From Pseudomonadota bacterium (GTDB lineage: Bacteria > Pseudomonadota > Gammaproteobacteria > Burkholderiales > Burkholderiaceae_C): 37,923 nt of DNA. The position numbers and the translations under genes are program-made. How positions within the stretch are numbered: position 1 is the first letter of the stretch; every line of letters begins with the position of its first letter. Shown one piece after another: positions 1 to 8,264 of this stretch. The notes under the pieces are model-generated. The model searched no databases and was not told where the DNA came from. It saw only the letters and a program-made list of their open reading frames with translations. The stretch is from positions 1 through 37,923 of the forward strand of contig JAIUOM010000029.1 in assembly GCA_020161215.1 (NCBI GenBank), read 5' to 3'.

Positions 1-62
1 AGGGCGTCGCCGGCGGATTTCAGAAACTGGTGCGGCGCCTGCGCCCGGAGGCCACGGCATGA
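1..62 (+). CDS. 3' end of an upstream gene, probably the ABC permease (livM-like)
   Basis: An open frame enters from the left edge and ends at the TGA at 60-62. Only the last 19 residues are visible; they are basic (a KLVRRLRPE stretch) and carry no diagnostic motif. Its stop overlaps the ATG of the next gene (ATGA), the usual arrangement inside an operon. Branched-chain-amino-acid-type ABC operons commonly place the permease livM directly before livG, and permeases often end in a short basic cytoplasmic tail, so a permease is the most likely identity. That is inference from position, not from homology. Confidence 0.5.
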   Translation, partial: GVAGGFQKLVRRLRPEATA

Positions 63-832
63 GCCTGCTCACGGTACAAGACCTCGGCAAATCCTTCGGC
101 GGCGTGAAGGCCGTCGATGGCATCAGCTTCACCCTGGCGCCGGGCGAGCTGCTGGCCCTGATCGGCCCGAACGGCGCCGGCAAATCGACCACCTTCAACA
201 TGGTCAACGGCCAGCTCAAGGCCGACCGCGGCTCGATCCGCCTGGGCGGGCAGGAGCTGGTCGGCCGCCGGCCGCGCGACATCTGGCGCCTGGGCGTCGG
301 CCGCACCTTCCAGATCGCCGAGACCTTCGAGTCGCTGACGGTGGTCGAGAACGTGCAGATGGCGCTGCTGGCGCAAGACCGCCTGCTGTATGCGATGTGG
401 CGGTGCGCCGCCGACCACAAGCGCCAGCAGGCCATCGCCCTGCTCGAGCAGGTGGGCATGGCGGCTCAGGCCGACCGGCCCTGCAGCGAGCTGGCCTACG
501 GCGACGTCAAGCGCGTCGAGCTGGCCATCGCCATGGCCAACGAACCCAAGCTGCTGTTGATGGACGAACCCACCGCCGGCATGGCGCCGCAGGAGCGCAA
601 CGCGCTGATGGCCCTGACCAAGCAGCTGGTGGTCGAACGCGGCATGGCCGTGCTGTTCACCGAACACAGCATGGACGTGGTGTTTGCCTACGCCGACCGC
701 ATGATCGTGCTGGCGCGCGGGCGCCTGATCGCCGAGGGCAAGCCGCTCGAGATCCGCGACCACCCCAAGGTGCAGGAGGTGTACTTCGGCTCCGGCAAGA
801 CCTTTGAGAAGACCCAGGAGAGCGCGGCATGA
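59..832 (+). CDS. livG: ABC transporter ATP-binding protein, LivG type
   Basis: This 257-aa protein is a cytoplasmic ATPase of the branched-chain amino acid (HAAT) ABC importer family. Walker A GPNGAGKST is at residues 36-44 and Walker B is LLLMDEPTAG. The signature loop reads LAYGD rather than the canonical LSGGQ, a variation typical of LivG proteins, and the H-loop histidine sits in FTEHSMD. Length is normal. The start ATG overlaps the upstream stop, and the gene's own stop overlaps the next ATG (829-832), so translation is probably coupled. HAAT transporters also carry urea, amides, aromatic acids and other compounds, so the substrate is open. The downstream nicotinamide/nicotinate genes suggest a pyridine compound, but that is inference from neighbourhood. 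Confidence 0.9.
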   Translation: MSLLTVQDLGKSFGGVKAVDGISFTLAPGELLALIGPNGAGKSTTFNMVNGQLKADRGSIRLGGQELVGRRPRDIWRLGVGRTFQIAETFESLTVVENVQMALLAQDRLLYAMWRCAADHKRQQAIALLEQVGMAAQADRPCSELAYGDVKRVELAIAMANEPKLLLMDEPTAGMAPQERNALMALTKQLVVERGMAVLFTEHSMDVVFAYADRMIVLARGRLIAEGKPLEIRDHPKVQEVYFGSGKTFEKTQESAA

Positions 833-1572
833 GCCCCCCCGACATCCACCAAGTGCTGCTGAAAGCCGAGCGCCTGGGCGCCTGGTACGGCGCGGCGCAA
901 ATCCTGTTCGACGTCGGGCTGGAAGTCCGGCGCGGCGAAGTCGTGGCCCTGATGGGGCGCAACGGCGCCGGCAAGTCGACCACCCTCAAGACCCTGATCG
1001 GCCTGGTGCCCAAGCGGCGCGGTCAGATCGAGTTCATGGGGCACGACCTGTCGCGCGCCGAGCCGCACCAGTGCGCCCGCGCCGGCCTCGGCTTCGTGCC
1101 CGAGGACCGCCGCATCTTCACCGACCTGACGGTGCTGGAGAACCTGGAAGTCGGCAAGCAGCCAGAGCGCCAGTGGCCGGGCGGTGGAGCTGCCCCGGTC
1201 TGGACACCGGCCCAGCTGTTCAAGCTGTTTCCCAACCTGGGCGAAATGCCGAACCGCCCCGGCGGCCAGATGAGCGGCGGCGAGCAGCAGATGCTGACCG
1301 TGGCGCGCACCCTCATGGGCAACCCCTACCTGGTGCTGCTGGACGAGCCCAGCGAAGGCGTGGCCCCGGTCATCGTCGAGCAGATGGCGCACATGATCCT
1401 GGCGCTGAAGGCCCAGGGCGTCAGCATCCTGCTGTCGGAGCAGAACATGCACTTCGCCGAACTGGTCTCCGACCGCGCCTACGTGCTCGAAAAAGGCCAG
1501 ATCCGCTTTGCCGGCAGCATGACCGAACTGGCCGCGAACGAGGAAGTCAGGCGCGCCTACCTGAGTGTCTAA
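829..1572 (+). CDS. livF: ABC transporter ATP-binding protein, LivF type
   Basis: This 247-aa protein is the second ATPase of the same importer. Walker A GRNGAGKST is at residues 43-51, the signature is MSGGEQQ, and Walker B is LVLLDEPSEG followed by the GVAP motif typical of LivF. The ATG overlaps the livG stop by four bases. The nucleotide-binding pair would form a heterodimer on the inner face of the membrane with LivH/LivM-type permeases, which must lie to the left of the window. No periplasmic binding protein gene is visible here. About 100 bp follow before the next gene and contain a family A repeat, so co-transcription with the nicotinamidase is possible but not shown. Confidence 0.9.
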   Translation: MSPPDIHQVLLKAERLGAWYGAAQILFDVGLEVRRGEVVALMGRNGAGKSTTLKTLIGLVPKRRGQIEFMGHDLSRAEPHQCARAGLGFVPEDRRIFTDLTVLENLEVGKQPERQWPGGGAAPVWTPAQLFKLFPNLGEMPNRPGGQMSGGEQQMLTVARTLMGNPYLVLLDEPSEGVAPVIVEQMAHMILALKAQGVSILLSEQNMHFAELVSDRAYVLEKGQIRFAGSMTELAANEEVRRAYLSV

Positions 1573-1574
1573 AA

Positions 1575-1635
1575 CCCAATAACTACCAAACAGATAGCAA
1601 CAAGCGATTTATTCACGCCGACATCCAGGCATTTT
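1575..1635 (-). repeat. Family A dispersed repeat, intergenic copy between livF and the nicotinamidase gene
   Basis: This A+T-richer stretch reads, on the plus strand, GATAGC...GCGATTTATTCACGCCGACATC. It closely matches the copy at 30268-30350 (GATAGC...GCGATTTATCCACGCCGACATC). It fills most of the 103-bp gap between livF and the nicotinamidase gene, and no separate promoter is obvious within it. Confidence 0.75.
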
Positions 1636-1675
1636 CATCCAGCATCCGTTCCATCCCCACGCCCGAAGGTTTGCC

Positions 1676-2380
1676 ATGCATCGCCGCCACTTCATCCTGT
1701 CTGCCGCTGCCCTGGGCGCCGCGCAGCCACTGTGGGCAGCCGCCACCGTCAAAGCCGGCCCCAAGGCCGCGTTGATCGTCGTGGACGTGCAAAACTGCTT
1801 TGTGGATGGCGGCACCCTGCCCGTCAAGGGTGGCGCCGAGGTGGTACCGGTCATCAACAAACTGGCCGGCGGGTTCGAAAACATCGTCATCACGCAAGAC
1901 TGGCACACCCCCGGCCACGCGTCCTTTGCCAGCAGCCATCCCGGCAAGAAGCCGTTCGAGACCACCCAGCTCAGCTACGGCACCCAGGTGCTCTGGCCCG
2001 ACCACTGCGTGCAAGGCAGCGAGGACGCCTCACTGCTGAAAGACCTGAAGCTGCCCAAGGCCCAGGTCATCGTGCGCAAGGGCTTTCACCAGCACGTCGA
2101 CAGCTATTCCGCCTTCCAGGAGGCCGACCGCAAGACCGGCACCGGCCTCGGCGGCTATTTGAAGGAGCGCGGCATCAAAACCGTGTTCGTCACCGGGCTG
2201 GCCACCGATTTTTGCGTGGCCTGGACGGCGATTGACGCGCGCAAGGCCGGCTTCGAAACCTACGTGATCGAAGACGCCACCCGCGCCATCGACCTCAACG
2301 GCTCGCTCGCCAAGGCCTGGAAAGACATGCAGGCCAAGGGCGTCAAGCGCATCCAGTCGCAAGACATGGCGGCGGCCTGA
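1676..2380 (+). CDS. pncA: Exported nicotinamidase (isochorismatase-fold hydrolase)
   Basis: This 234-aa protein hydrolyses nicotinamide to nicotinate and ammonia, judged from its family signatures. The catalytic Asp37 lies in VVDVQNCF, the metal-binding run in QDWHTPGHASF, the catalytic Lys135 in VRKGFH, and the nucleophilic Cys180 in ATDFC. The LWPDHCVQGS segment is diagnostic of nicotinamidases within the larger isochorismatase superfamily. Unusually, the protein begins with a twin-arginine-like leader (HRRHFIL, a hydrophobic stretch, then AAA at about residue 22), so it is probably exported and cleaves nicotinamide in the periplasm. The ATG at 1676 has a GAAGG Shine-Dalgarno and allows the full leader. 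The neighbouring NicA/NicB-like genes would act on its product. The symbol is by family; the catabolic role is inferred. Confidence 0.85.
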   Translation: MHRRHFILSAAALGAAQPLWAAATVKAGPKAALIVVDVQNCFVDGGTLPVKGGAEVVPVINKLAGGFENIVITQDWHTPGHASFASSHPGKKPFETTQLSYGTQVLWPDHCVQGSEDASLLKDLKLPKAQVIVRKGFHQHVDSYSAFQEADRKTGTGLGGYLKERGIKTVFVTGLATDFCVAWTAIDARKAGFETYVIEDATRAIDLNGSLAKAWKDMQAKGVKRIQSQDMAAA

Positions 2381-2402
2381 ACTGTCCGGCACGCTGCCCG
2401 CC

Positions 2403-2957
2403 ATGTCCCGCCTCGCACTCACCGTCAACGGCCAGCCGATGGAGCTGGATGTGCCGCGCCAGGCCACCCTGCTGCACCTGCTGCGCAACGACCTGGGACT
2501 GAACGGCCCCAAGTACGGCTGCGGCCTGGGCTCCTGCGGCGCCTGCACCGTGCACGTGGACGGCGTGGCCGCGCGGGCCTGCGTGATTCCGGCGCACGGC
2601 GTGGCGGGGCGCGCCATCACCACCCTCGAAGGGCTGGGAAAAACTTGCTCCCCCAAGCGCCCTGACGCGCAAGATTCGCTGCCCCCCGAGGGGGCTGCCG
2701 CAGCTTGGGGCGGCCCGCCGGCGCGGCGCGCCGACTGGCACCCCGTGCAGGCCGCCTTCGAGCAAACCCAGGCCGCGCAGTGCGGCTACTGCCTGAACGG
2801 CATGGTGATGCAGGCCGCCGCCTTGCTGGCGCGCGAGCCTCAGCCCAGCCAGGCGCGCATCCGCGCCGAGCTGTCGGGCAACCTGTGCCGCTGCGGCACG
2901 CACGTTGAAATCCTCGCCGCCGTCGCCCTGGCGGCGGCAGGCAACGCACCCGCCTGA
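2403..2957 (+). CDS. NicA-like [2Fe-2S] subunit of a molybdenum hydroxylase
   Basis: This 184-aa protein is the small electron-transfer subunit of a xanthine-oxidase-family hydroxylase. The plant-type cluster uses Cys40, Cys45, Cys48 and Cys60, and the second cluster uses CGYC and CRC in the C-terminal half. Family members of this kind (NicA of nicotinate dehydrogenase, IorA of isoquinoline oxidoreductase) are about 150-160 aa. The excess here is an insert of about 30 residues between the two cluster domains (around residues 80-112), encoded by a family B repeat. The downstream fused NicB-like subunit and the upstream nicotinamidase favour nicotinate as substrate, but isoquinoline, another heteroaromatic or an aldehyde cannot be excluded. 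It starts 22 bp after the nicotinamidase stop, so the two are probably co-transcribed. Confidence 0.85.
   Translation: MSRLALTVNGQPMELDVPRQATLLHLLRNDLGLNGPKYGCGLGSCGACTVHVDGVAARACVIPAHGVAGRAITTLEGLGKTCSPKRPDAQDSLPPEGAAAAWGGPPARRADWHPVQAAFEQTQAAQCGYCLNGMVMQAAALLAREPQPSQARIRAELSGNLCRCGTHVEILAAVALAAAGNAPA
2640..2735 (+). repeat. Family B hairpin repeat inside the NicA-like gene
   Basis: This G+C-rich element has the core CTGCCCCCCGAGGGGGCTG followed by CCGC and a TTGGGGCGGCC stretch. The reverse complement of 18120-18162 in the DUF2126 gene is almost identical, so the same element sits in two unrelated genes in opposite orientation. Here it is read in frame and adds about 30 Pro/Ala/Gly-rich residues between the two [2Fe-2S] domains. 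Confidence 0.75.
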
Positions 2958-2968
2958 AGGACCCGATC

Positions 2969-3229
2969 ATGCTGGCCCTGCGCCCCAACTGCGAATGCTG
3001 CGACCGCGACCTGCCGCCAGACAGCCCCGAGGCGCGCATCTGCAGCTTTGAATGCACCTTCTGCGCCGACTGCGCGAGCACCCGGCTGCACGGCCGCTGC
3101 CCCAACTGCGGCGGCGAACTGGTGCCACGCCCGCGCCGCCCGGCCGACAAGCTGCTTCGCTTCCCGGCCCAGACCGAGCGCGTGCTGAAACCTCAGGGCT
3201 GCGCCCCGGCGCCCGCCTCGGCCGCCTGA
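2969..3229 (+). CDS. DUF1272 small zinc-ribbon-like protein
   Basis: This 86-aa protein opens with the DUF1272 hallmark (MLALRPNCECCDRDLPPDS) and has paired cysteines in CECC, CTFCADC and CPNCG. That pattern is consistent with one or two structural zinc sites. DUF1272 proteins are small, widespread in proteobacteria and have no established function. The ATG is preceded by an AAGGA Shine-Dalgarno. The gene starts 11 bp after the NicA-like stop, in the middle of the probable hydroxylase operon, so it may be co-expressed with it. A role in metal or cofactor handling is a guess from the position. Confidence 0.85.
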   Translation: MLALRPNCECCDRDLPPDSPEARICSFECTFCADCASTRLHGRCPNCGGELVPRPRRPADKLLRFPAQTERVLKPQGCAPAPASAA

Positions 3230-3284
3230 GGCAGGTCGGCACGCCGGGCACCGCCCATGAACCCAATCGACCTTGGACGCTGAT

Positions 3285-3326
3285 GGATACTTCCACGGCA
3301 GCTATTAAAAAAAAAGTAGTTCTCAC
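3285..3326 (+). repeat. Degenerate family A repeat fragment upstream of the NicB-like gene
   Basis: The sequence contains GGCAGCTATTAAAAAAAAAG, matching the AGCTATTAA part of family A followed by an A-run. It lies immediately before the ATG at 3327, and no convincing Shine-Dalgarno is present, so translation may be weak or depend on the A-rich leader. The rest of the gap 3230-3285 shows nothing recognisable. Confidence 0.45.
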
Positions 3327-6300
3327 ATGACCCGCCGCGCCGATCTTCCCCACACCCGCGCCGACATGCTGAACGGCCAGGGCGTTCTGGTGGTGGTGCG
3401 CACACCGCCCGAGCCGCCACCGCCAGCGCCCGGCCAGCCGCCCCTGGTGGGCGCCAACCCGATCGAGGGCGACGAGGTGCTGCTGGCGCTGTGGGGCGAC
3501 GGCAGCGTCACCGCCCTCAGCGGCCACGTCGATCTGGGCACCGGCCTGCGGACCGCGCTGGCGCAGATCGTGGCCGAGGAGCTGGAGCTGACCCTGGCCT
3601 GCGTCAGCATGGCCATGGGCGACACCGCGCGCGCACCGAACCAGGGCGCGACGATTGCCAGCGCCTCGATCCAGATCCACGCCCAGCCGCTGCGCCGCGC
3701 CGCCGCCCAGGCCATGGCCTGGCTGCTGGCGCGTGGCGCCGAATGGCTGGGCGCCGCGCCGGCCGACGTCGAGGCCCACCTGGGCGTGGTGCGCCTGCGC
3801 GCCGCACCCACGCGCCATGTGCCCTATGGCGCGCTGCTGGCCGATCAGCGCACCGTGTTGCGGCTGGACCTGGAGACGCCGCTCAAGGACGCCGCCCGGT
3901 ACCGCCTGGTCGGCACGCCGCAGCCGCGCGTGGACATTCCGGCCAAACTCTCGGGCGAGCTGGTCTTCGTGCACGACATGCGGCTGCCCGGCATGCTGCA
4001 CGGGCGTGTCGTGCGCCCGCCCTACGCCGGCGCCGACCACGGTGAGTTCATCGGCAACACCCTGGAGCTGGTCGACCAGTCCTCCATCGCCCACATTCCC
4101 GGCATCCGCGCGGTGGTGGTGATCCGCGACTTCGTGGGCGTGGTGGCCGAGCGCGAGGAACACGCCGAGCAAGCGGCGCGCGAACTGAAGGTGATCTGGA
4201 AGCCCTGGCCCGGCATGCCCGCCCAGTCCAACCCCGCCGAGGTGGAGGACGCACTGCGCGCCAACCCCGCCACGCAGCGCCTACTGGTGGACGAGGGCGA
4301 CGTCGGCGCCAGCCTGCACGGCGCCGGCGACGCCGCGTTGCGCCGCAGCTACCTGTGGCCCTACCAGATGCACGCCTCCATCGGCCCCTCCTGCGGGGTG
4401 GCCGAATGGCGCCCCGACGCCGAGGACGGTTTTTTGCTGCGCGTCTGGGCCGGCACCCAGAACCCGCACGTGCTGCGCGCCGATCTGGCGCGGCTGATGG
4501 GCATCGAGGACCTGCGCGTCGACGTGGTGCGCATGGAGGCGGCCGGCTGCTACGGCCGCAACGGCGCCGACGACGTGGTGGCCGACGCCGCCCTGCTGGC
4601 GCATGCCGCCGGCGCGCCGGTGCGCGTGCAGCTGACGCGCGCGCAGGAGCACGCCTGGGAGCCCAAGGGCACGGCCCAGCTGATGGACGTGGCCGGCGCC
4701 CTGTCGATCGACGGCCGCATGAGCGCCTACGACTTCGAGACCAGCTACCCCAGCAACGGCGCGCCCACCCTGGCCCTGCTGCTGACCCGCACCGTCGAGC
4801 CGGTGGCCCAGGCCTTCGAGATGGGTGACCGCACGGCGCGCCCGCCCTACGAGGTGCCGAACCTGCGCGTCAAGGTCAACGACATGCCGCCGATCGTGCG
4901 CGCCTCGTGGCTGCGCGGCGTGTCGGCGCTGCCCAATTCGTTCGCGCACGAAAGCTTTGTCGACGAAATGGCGGCCATCGCCGGAGCCGATCCGGTGCGC
5001 TTCCGGCTCGACCACCTGGGCGACGCCCGCGCCGCCGAGCTGGTGCAGGCCACCGCCGACAAGGCCGGCTGGCGCCCGCGCAGCGGCCCGCGCGAGGCCG
5101 CCGGCACGGGCGAGGTGGCGCGTGGCCAGGGTTTTGCCTACGCCCGCTACGTGCACAGCAAGTGGCCCGGTTTTGGCGCCGCCTGGTCGGCCTGGGTGGC
5201 CGACGTCGAGGTCAACCGCCGCACCGGCGAAGTGCAGGTGCGGCGCGTGGTGGTGGGGCACGATGCGGGGCAGATCGTCAACCCGGCCGGCATCACGCAC
5301 CAGGTGCACGGCAACGTCGTGCAGGCCACCAGCCGCGCCCTGCACGAGCGCGTCGGCTTTGCCTCGCACGATCCGCGCGCCCTGCAAGCCACGCAAGAAC
5401 CGCTGCCCGGGGTGCGTCCGGCCGGCACGGTGCAGTCGCTGGAATGGGGCAGCTACCCCATCCTGAATTTCCGCCAAGTGCCGGTGATCGAGGTGCTGCA
5501 CATGCCGCGCCAGGGCGAAGCGCCGCTGGGCGCAGGCGAATCGGCCAGCGTGCCCGGCACAGCGGCCATCGCCAACGCCATCTTCGACGCCACCGGCGTG
5601 CGCTTTCGCGCCCCACCCTTCACCCCCGAGGTGGTGCGCCAGGGCCTGGCCGCCGCCGGTCAGCTGTTGCCCGGGGCCGGCGGTGGCGGTGACGGCGAGG
5701 CCGAGAACGCTACCAATTCAGGAGCAAACTCGGTAAACTCGACGCCGACAAACGCCCTAAAACACCTCAAAGACGCGCGCTGGCCCAAGGGCCGCTCCGT
5801 GGCCGCCACCGTGGCGGCGCTGTTGGCCGGCGCCGTGGGCGTGGTGCTGGCGGCCCTGGTGCCACGCGCCATCGCCCCGGTGCAGCTCAGCCCCGGCGCC
5901 TACAGCCCCGAGCTGATCGAGCGCGGCCGCGTGCTGGCCGCGCTGGGCGACTGCATGGTCTGCCACACCACGCCGGGTGGCGTACCCGGCACCGGCGGGC
6001 GGGCCATGCACACACCCTTTGGCATGGTCTACACCACCAACCTGACGCCGGACGCCGACACCGGCCTGGGTCGCTGGTCCTTCAGCGCCTTCCAGCGCGC
6101 CATGCGCGAGGGCATCGCGCGCGATGGGCGCCACCTGTACCCGGCCTTTCCCTACCCCAACTACGCGCGCATGAGCGACGACGACCTGCAGGCGCTGTAC
6201 GCCTGGCTGATGAGCCGACCGGCCGTCAGCGCGCCGACGCCGCCGGCCGAGATGCGCTTTCCATTCAACCAGCGCCCGGCGCTGGCGGCGTGGAACGCGC

Positions 6301-7091
6301 TGAACCACGACCCGCGCCCGTACCAGAACGACCCCTCGCAAAGCCTGGAATGGAACCGCGGTGCCTACCTGGTGCAGGGCCTGGGCCACTGCGGCGCCTG
6401 CCATACGCCGCGCGACGCGCTGGGCGCCGAACGCACCGGCCAGGCGTTTCTGTCGGGCGCCTTGGTCGACGGCTGGGAGGCCCCCGCCCTCACCGCCGCC
6501 TCGACCAGCGCCGTGCCCTGGGATGCCGAGGCCTTGTACCGCTACCTGCGCCACGGCCACTCACCGCGCCACGGCAGCGCCGGCGGCCCCATGACCGAGG
6601 TGGTGCGCGAGCTGCAGGCCGTGCCCGACAGCGACATCCGCGCCATGGCCACCTACCTGGCTTCCTTCAGCGCGCCCGCGCCGGCCCAGGCCGAGCTGGA
6701 CGCCCAGGCCCGCCAGGCCGTGGCGCTCGCCGCGCACACGCAGGACCGCCTGCTCGGCCCCACGCAGCGCCTGTTTGAAAACGCCTGCGGCGCCTGCCAC
6801 CACGACGGCGATGGCCCCACCGTGCTGGGCGCGAACCGGCCGCTGGCGCTGTCCAGCAAGCTCACCAGCGACCGGCCCGACAACCTGATCCGCACCGTTC
6901 TCGAAGGCGTGCGCGAGCCGGCCACACGCGAGCTGGGCTTCATGCAGAGCTTTGCCGACGTGCTCAGCGACGCGCAGATCGCCGAGCTGGCCAGCTACCT
7001 GCGCGCACGCTACGCCCCGGATCGCCCGGCCTGGAGCAACCTGCGGGCGCGCACCGCCGAGTTGCGGCGCAGCACCCCCGGCCCGCACTGA
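3327..7091 (+). CDS. NicB-like molybdopterin hydroxylase large subunit fused to tri-haem cytochrome c
   Basis: This 1,254-aa protein combines a xanthine-oxidase-type molybdenum-cofactor domain (about residues 40-780) with a C-terminal cytochrome c part. Moco motifs include GHVDLGTGLRTALAQIVAEE near the start, DIPAKLSGELVFVHDM, and GAGES with the catalytic Glu at 738. A single transmembrane helix (about 824-847) follows a basic stretch, and three haem sites come next: CMVCH 876-880, CGACH 1022-1026 and CGACH 1154-1158. This architecture matches NicB of Pseudomonas putida nicotinate dehydrogenase (about 1,190 aa), which passes electrons to cytochromes instead of NAD. The positive-inside rule places the Moco domain in the cytoplasm and the haems in the periplasm. 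The linker (about 794-815) is encoded by a family A repeat. The substrate is inferred from the adjacent nicotinamidase. Confidence 0.85.
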   Translation: MTRRADLPHTRADMLNGQGVLVVVRTPPEPPPPAPGQPPLVGANPIEGDEVLLALWGDGSVTALSGHVDLGTGLRTALAQIVAEELELTLACVSMAMGDTARAPNQGATIASASIQIHAQPLRRAAAQAMAWLLARGAEWLGAAPADVEAHLGVVRLRAAPTRHVPYGALLADQRTVLRLDLETPLKDAARYRLVGTPQPRVDIPAKLSGELVFVHDMRLPGMLHGRVVRPPYAGADHGEFIGNTLELVDQSSIAHIPGIRAVVVIRDFVGVVAEREEHAEQAARELKVIWKPWPGMPAQSNPAEVEDALRANPATQRLLVDEGDVGASLHGAGDAALRRSYLWPYQMHASIGPSCGVAEWRPDAEDGFLLRVWAGTQNPHVLRADLARLMGIEDLRVDVVRMEAAGCYGRNGADDVVADAALLAHAAGAPVRVQLTRAQEHAWEPKGTAQLMDVAGALSIDGRMSAYDFETSYPSNGAPTLALLLTRTVEPVAQAFEMGDRTARPPYEVPNLRVKVNDMPPIVRASWLRGVSALPNSFAHESFVDEMAAIAGADPVRFRLDHLGDARAAELVQATADKAGWRPRSGPREAAGTGEVARGQGFAYARYVHSKWPGFGAAWSAWVADVEVNRRTGEVQVRRVVVGHDAGQIVNPAGITHQVHGNVVQATSRALHERVGFASHDPRALQATQEPLPGVRPAGTVQSLEWGSYPILNFRQVPVIEVLHMPRQGEAPLGAGESASVPGTAAIANAIFDATGVRFRAPPFTPEVVRQGLAAAGQLLPGAGGGGDGEAENATNSGANSVNSTPTNALKHLKDARWPKGRSVAATVAALLAGAVGVVLAALVPRAIAPVQLSPGAYSPELIERGRVLAALGDCMVCHTTPGGVPGTGGRAMHTPFGMVYTTNLTPDADTGLGRWSFSAFQRAMREGIARDGRHLYPAFPYPNYARMSDDDLQALYAWLMSRPAVSAPTPPAEMRFPFNQRPALAAWNALNHDPRPYQNDPSQSLEWNRGAYLVQGLGHCGACHTPRDALGAERTGQAFLSGALVDGWEAPALTAASTSAVPWDAEALYRYLRHGHSPRHGSAGGPMTEVVRELQAVPDSDIRAMATYLASFSAPAPAQAELDAQARQAVALAAHTQDRLLGPTQRLFENACGACHHDGDGPTVLGANRPLALSSKLTSDRPDNLIRTVLEGVREPATRELGFMQSFADVLSDAQIAELASYLRARYAPDRPAWSNLRARTAELRRSTPGPH
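5705..5762 (+). repeat. Family A repeat inside the NicB-like gene
   Basis: The segment GCTACCAATTCAGGAGCAAAC followed by GACGCCGACAAACGCCC carries the family A core (GCTAYYRATTCAGGAG) and is markedly richer in A+T than its flanks. It is translated in frame as an Asn/Thr/Ser-rich linker between the Moco domain and the transmembrane helix of the cytochrome part. Confidence 0.65.
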
Positions 7092-7094
7092 TAC

Positions 7095-7236
7095 CAGCTG
7101 GCAGTAAAAAAATACGCTTGCGCTGACCCGGTCAAAAGGCCGCGGAGCAGGCCACCCCAGGGGCCGCCGCGCACGGCCGCCCGAAGCGGCCGGCCCGCCC
7201 CCTGGGGGGAGGCGCCGTCAGGCGCTTCGGGGGGAC
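7095..7236. repeat. Family A remnant plus family B hairpin between convergent genes
   Basis: The 146 bp between the NicB-like stop and the minus-strand alpha-E gene hold two elements. First is a family-A-related stretch (AGCTGGCAGTAAAAAAATACG). Then comes a family B copy with GGCCGCGGAGCAGGCC at 7139 and a strong hairpin around GCCCCCTGGGGGGAGGCGCC and GGCGCTTCGGGGGG. The hairpins may serve as a bidirectional terminator; that is inferred from the convergent position. Confidence 0.65.
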
Positions 7237-7237
7237 C

Positions 7238-8212
7238 TCAAACCACCCCGTTGTGGATCTCGGCCGGCACCAGGAAGTCGCGGCTGATCAGCGCGCCAAG
7301 CTGGTTCACCCGGTCCAGGAACTGCGTCAGGAAGGCGTGCAGGCCGGTCGCCAGCACCTCGTCGATCTGCGCCCAGCGCAGGTCGGCGCGCAGCCGGCCG
7401 GCGTGGCGCATGGTGGGGCTGTCCTCGGCCGCGCCCACCTCGCGCAGGTTGTGCATCACGGCCGTCATGCAGTGGTGCATGGAGCGCGGCATTTCGGGGC
7501 GCAGCATCAGCAACTCGGCCACGCGCGCGGGTGTGATCACGTCGCGGTAGACCTTGCGGTAGATCTCGAAGCCGCTCACGCTGCGCAGGATCGCCGCCCA
7601 ATGGTAGAAGTCGTACTCCTGGTCTCGTTCGCTGGCGCTGCCGAAAAAATCGCTTTCGACGGCGTGGAACTTGACGTCCAGAATGCGCGCGGTGTTGTCC
7701 GCCCGCTCCAGGAAAGTGCCCAGGCGCTGAAAGTGGAAAGCCTCGTCCTGCAGCATGGTGCCCAGCGTGACCCCGCGCGAGACGTGCGAGCGGAACTTGA
7801 CCCATTCGAAGAACTCGCCCGGATCGCGCTCGAACGCACCCTGGCGGCGCAGGCGGTTGATCTCCAGCCAGGTGCTGTTCTGCGCCTCCCACACCTCGGT
7901 GGTCAGGGTGCCGCGCACGGCACGGGCGTTCTCGCGCGCGGCCTTCAGGCAGCTGATGATGGACGCCGGGTTCAGCTCGTCCAGCACCATGTAGTCCATC
8001 ACGCCCTGCGGCGTGACCTCGCCATGGCGGCTGGTGTAGTCGGGCAGCAGCTCGGACAGCGACAGCACGCCCAGCCAGCCGTACTGCGACACGGCGGCCG
8101 ACTGCGGCAGCAGCGAGGTTTCGTAGTGCACATTCAGCATGCGCGCGGTGTTCTCGGCCCGTTCGGTGTAGCGGGACATCCAGAACAGGTGATCAGCGGT
8201 TCTTGACAGCAT
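7238..8212 (-). CDS. Alpha-E domain protein (DUF403)
   Basis: This 324-aa, mostly helical protein opens with the DUF403 hallmark MLSRTADHLFWMSRYTERAE, and further on shows RGTLTTEVWEA and a 'RADNTARILDVKF' stretch. The start at 8212 is chosen because this motif is normally N-terminal and a GAAGG Shine-Dalgarno lies just upstream; a longer frame begins at 8254. Alpha-E proteins are found next to circularly permuted ATP-grasp enzymes and transglutaminase-like proteins, and comparative genomics has assigned them to predicted peptide-ligation or peptide-tagging systems. Their biochemical role is not established. The partner ATP-grasp gene is directly upstream. The fused gene at 19187-21769 carries a paralogous alpha-E domain. 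Confidence 0.9.
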   Translation of the reverse strand: MLSRTADHLFWMSRYTERAENTARMLNVHYETSLLPQSAAVSQYGWLGVLSLSELLPDYTSRHGEVTPQGVMDYMVLDELNPASIISCLKAARENARAVRGTLTTEVWEAQNSTWLEINRLRRQGAFERDPGEFFEWVKFRSHVSRGVTLGTMLQDEAFHFQRLGTFLERADNTARILDVKFHAVESDFFGSASERDQEYDFYHWAAILRSVSGFEIYRKVYRDVITPARVAELLMLRPEMPRSMHHCMTAVMHNLREVGAAEDSPTMRHAGRLRADLRWAQIDEVLATGLHAFLTQFLDRVNQLGALISRDFLVPAEIHNGVV

Positions 8213-8264
8213 TTTTTGCCTTCCTTCAATTCGGTTCCTACGCCCTGCCGCCACAGCGCGCGAG

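Noticed and set aside
59-1572. Possible urea transporter ATPases (UrtD/UrtE) instead of LivG/LivF
   Set aside because: The signature loop LAYGD is LivG-like and no urease or urea-carboxylase gene is present.
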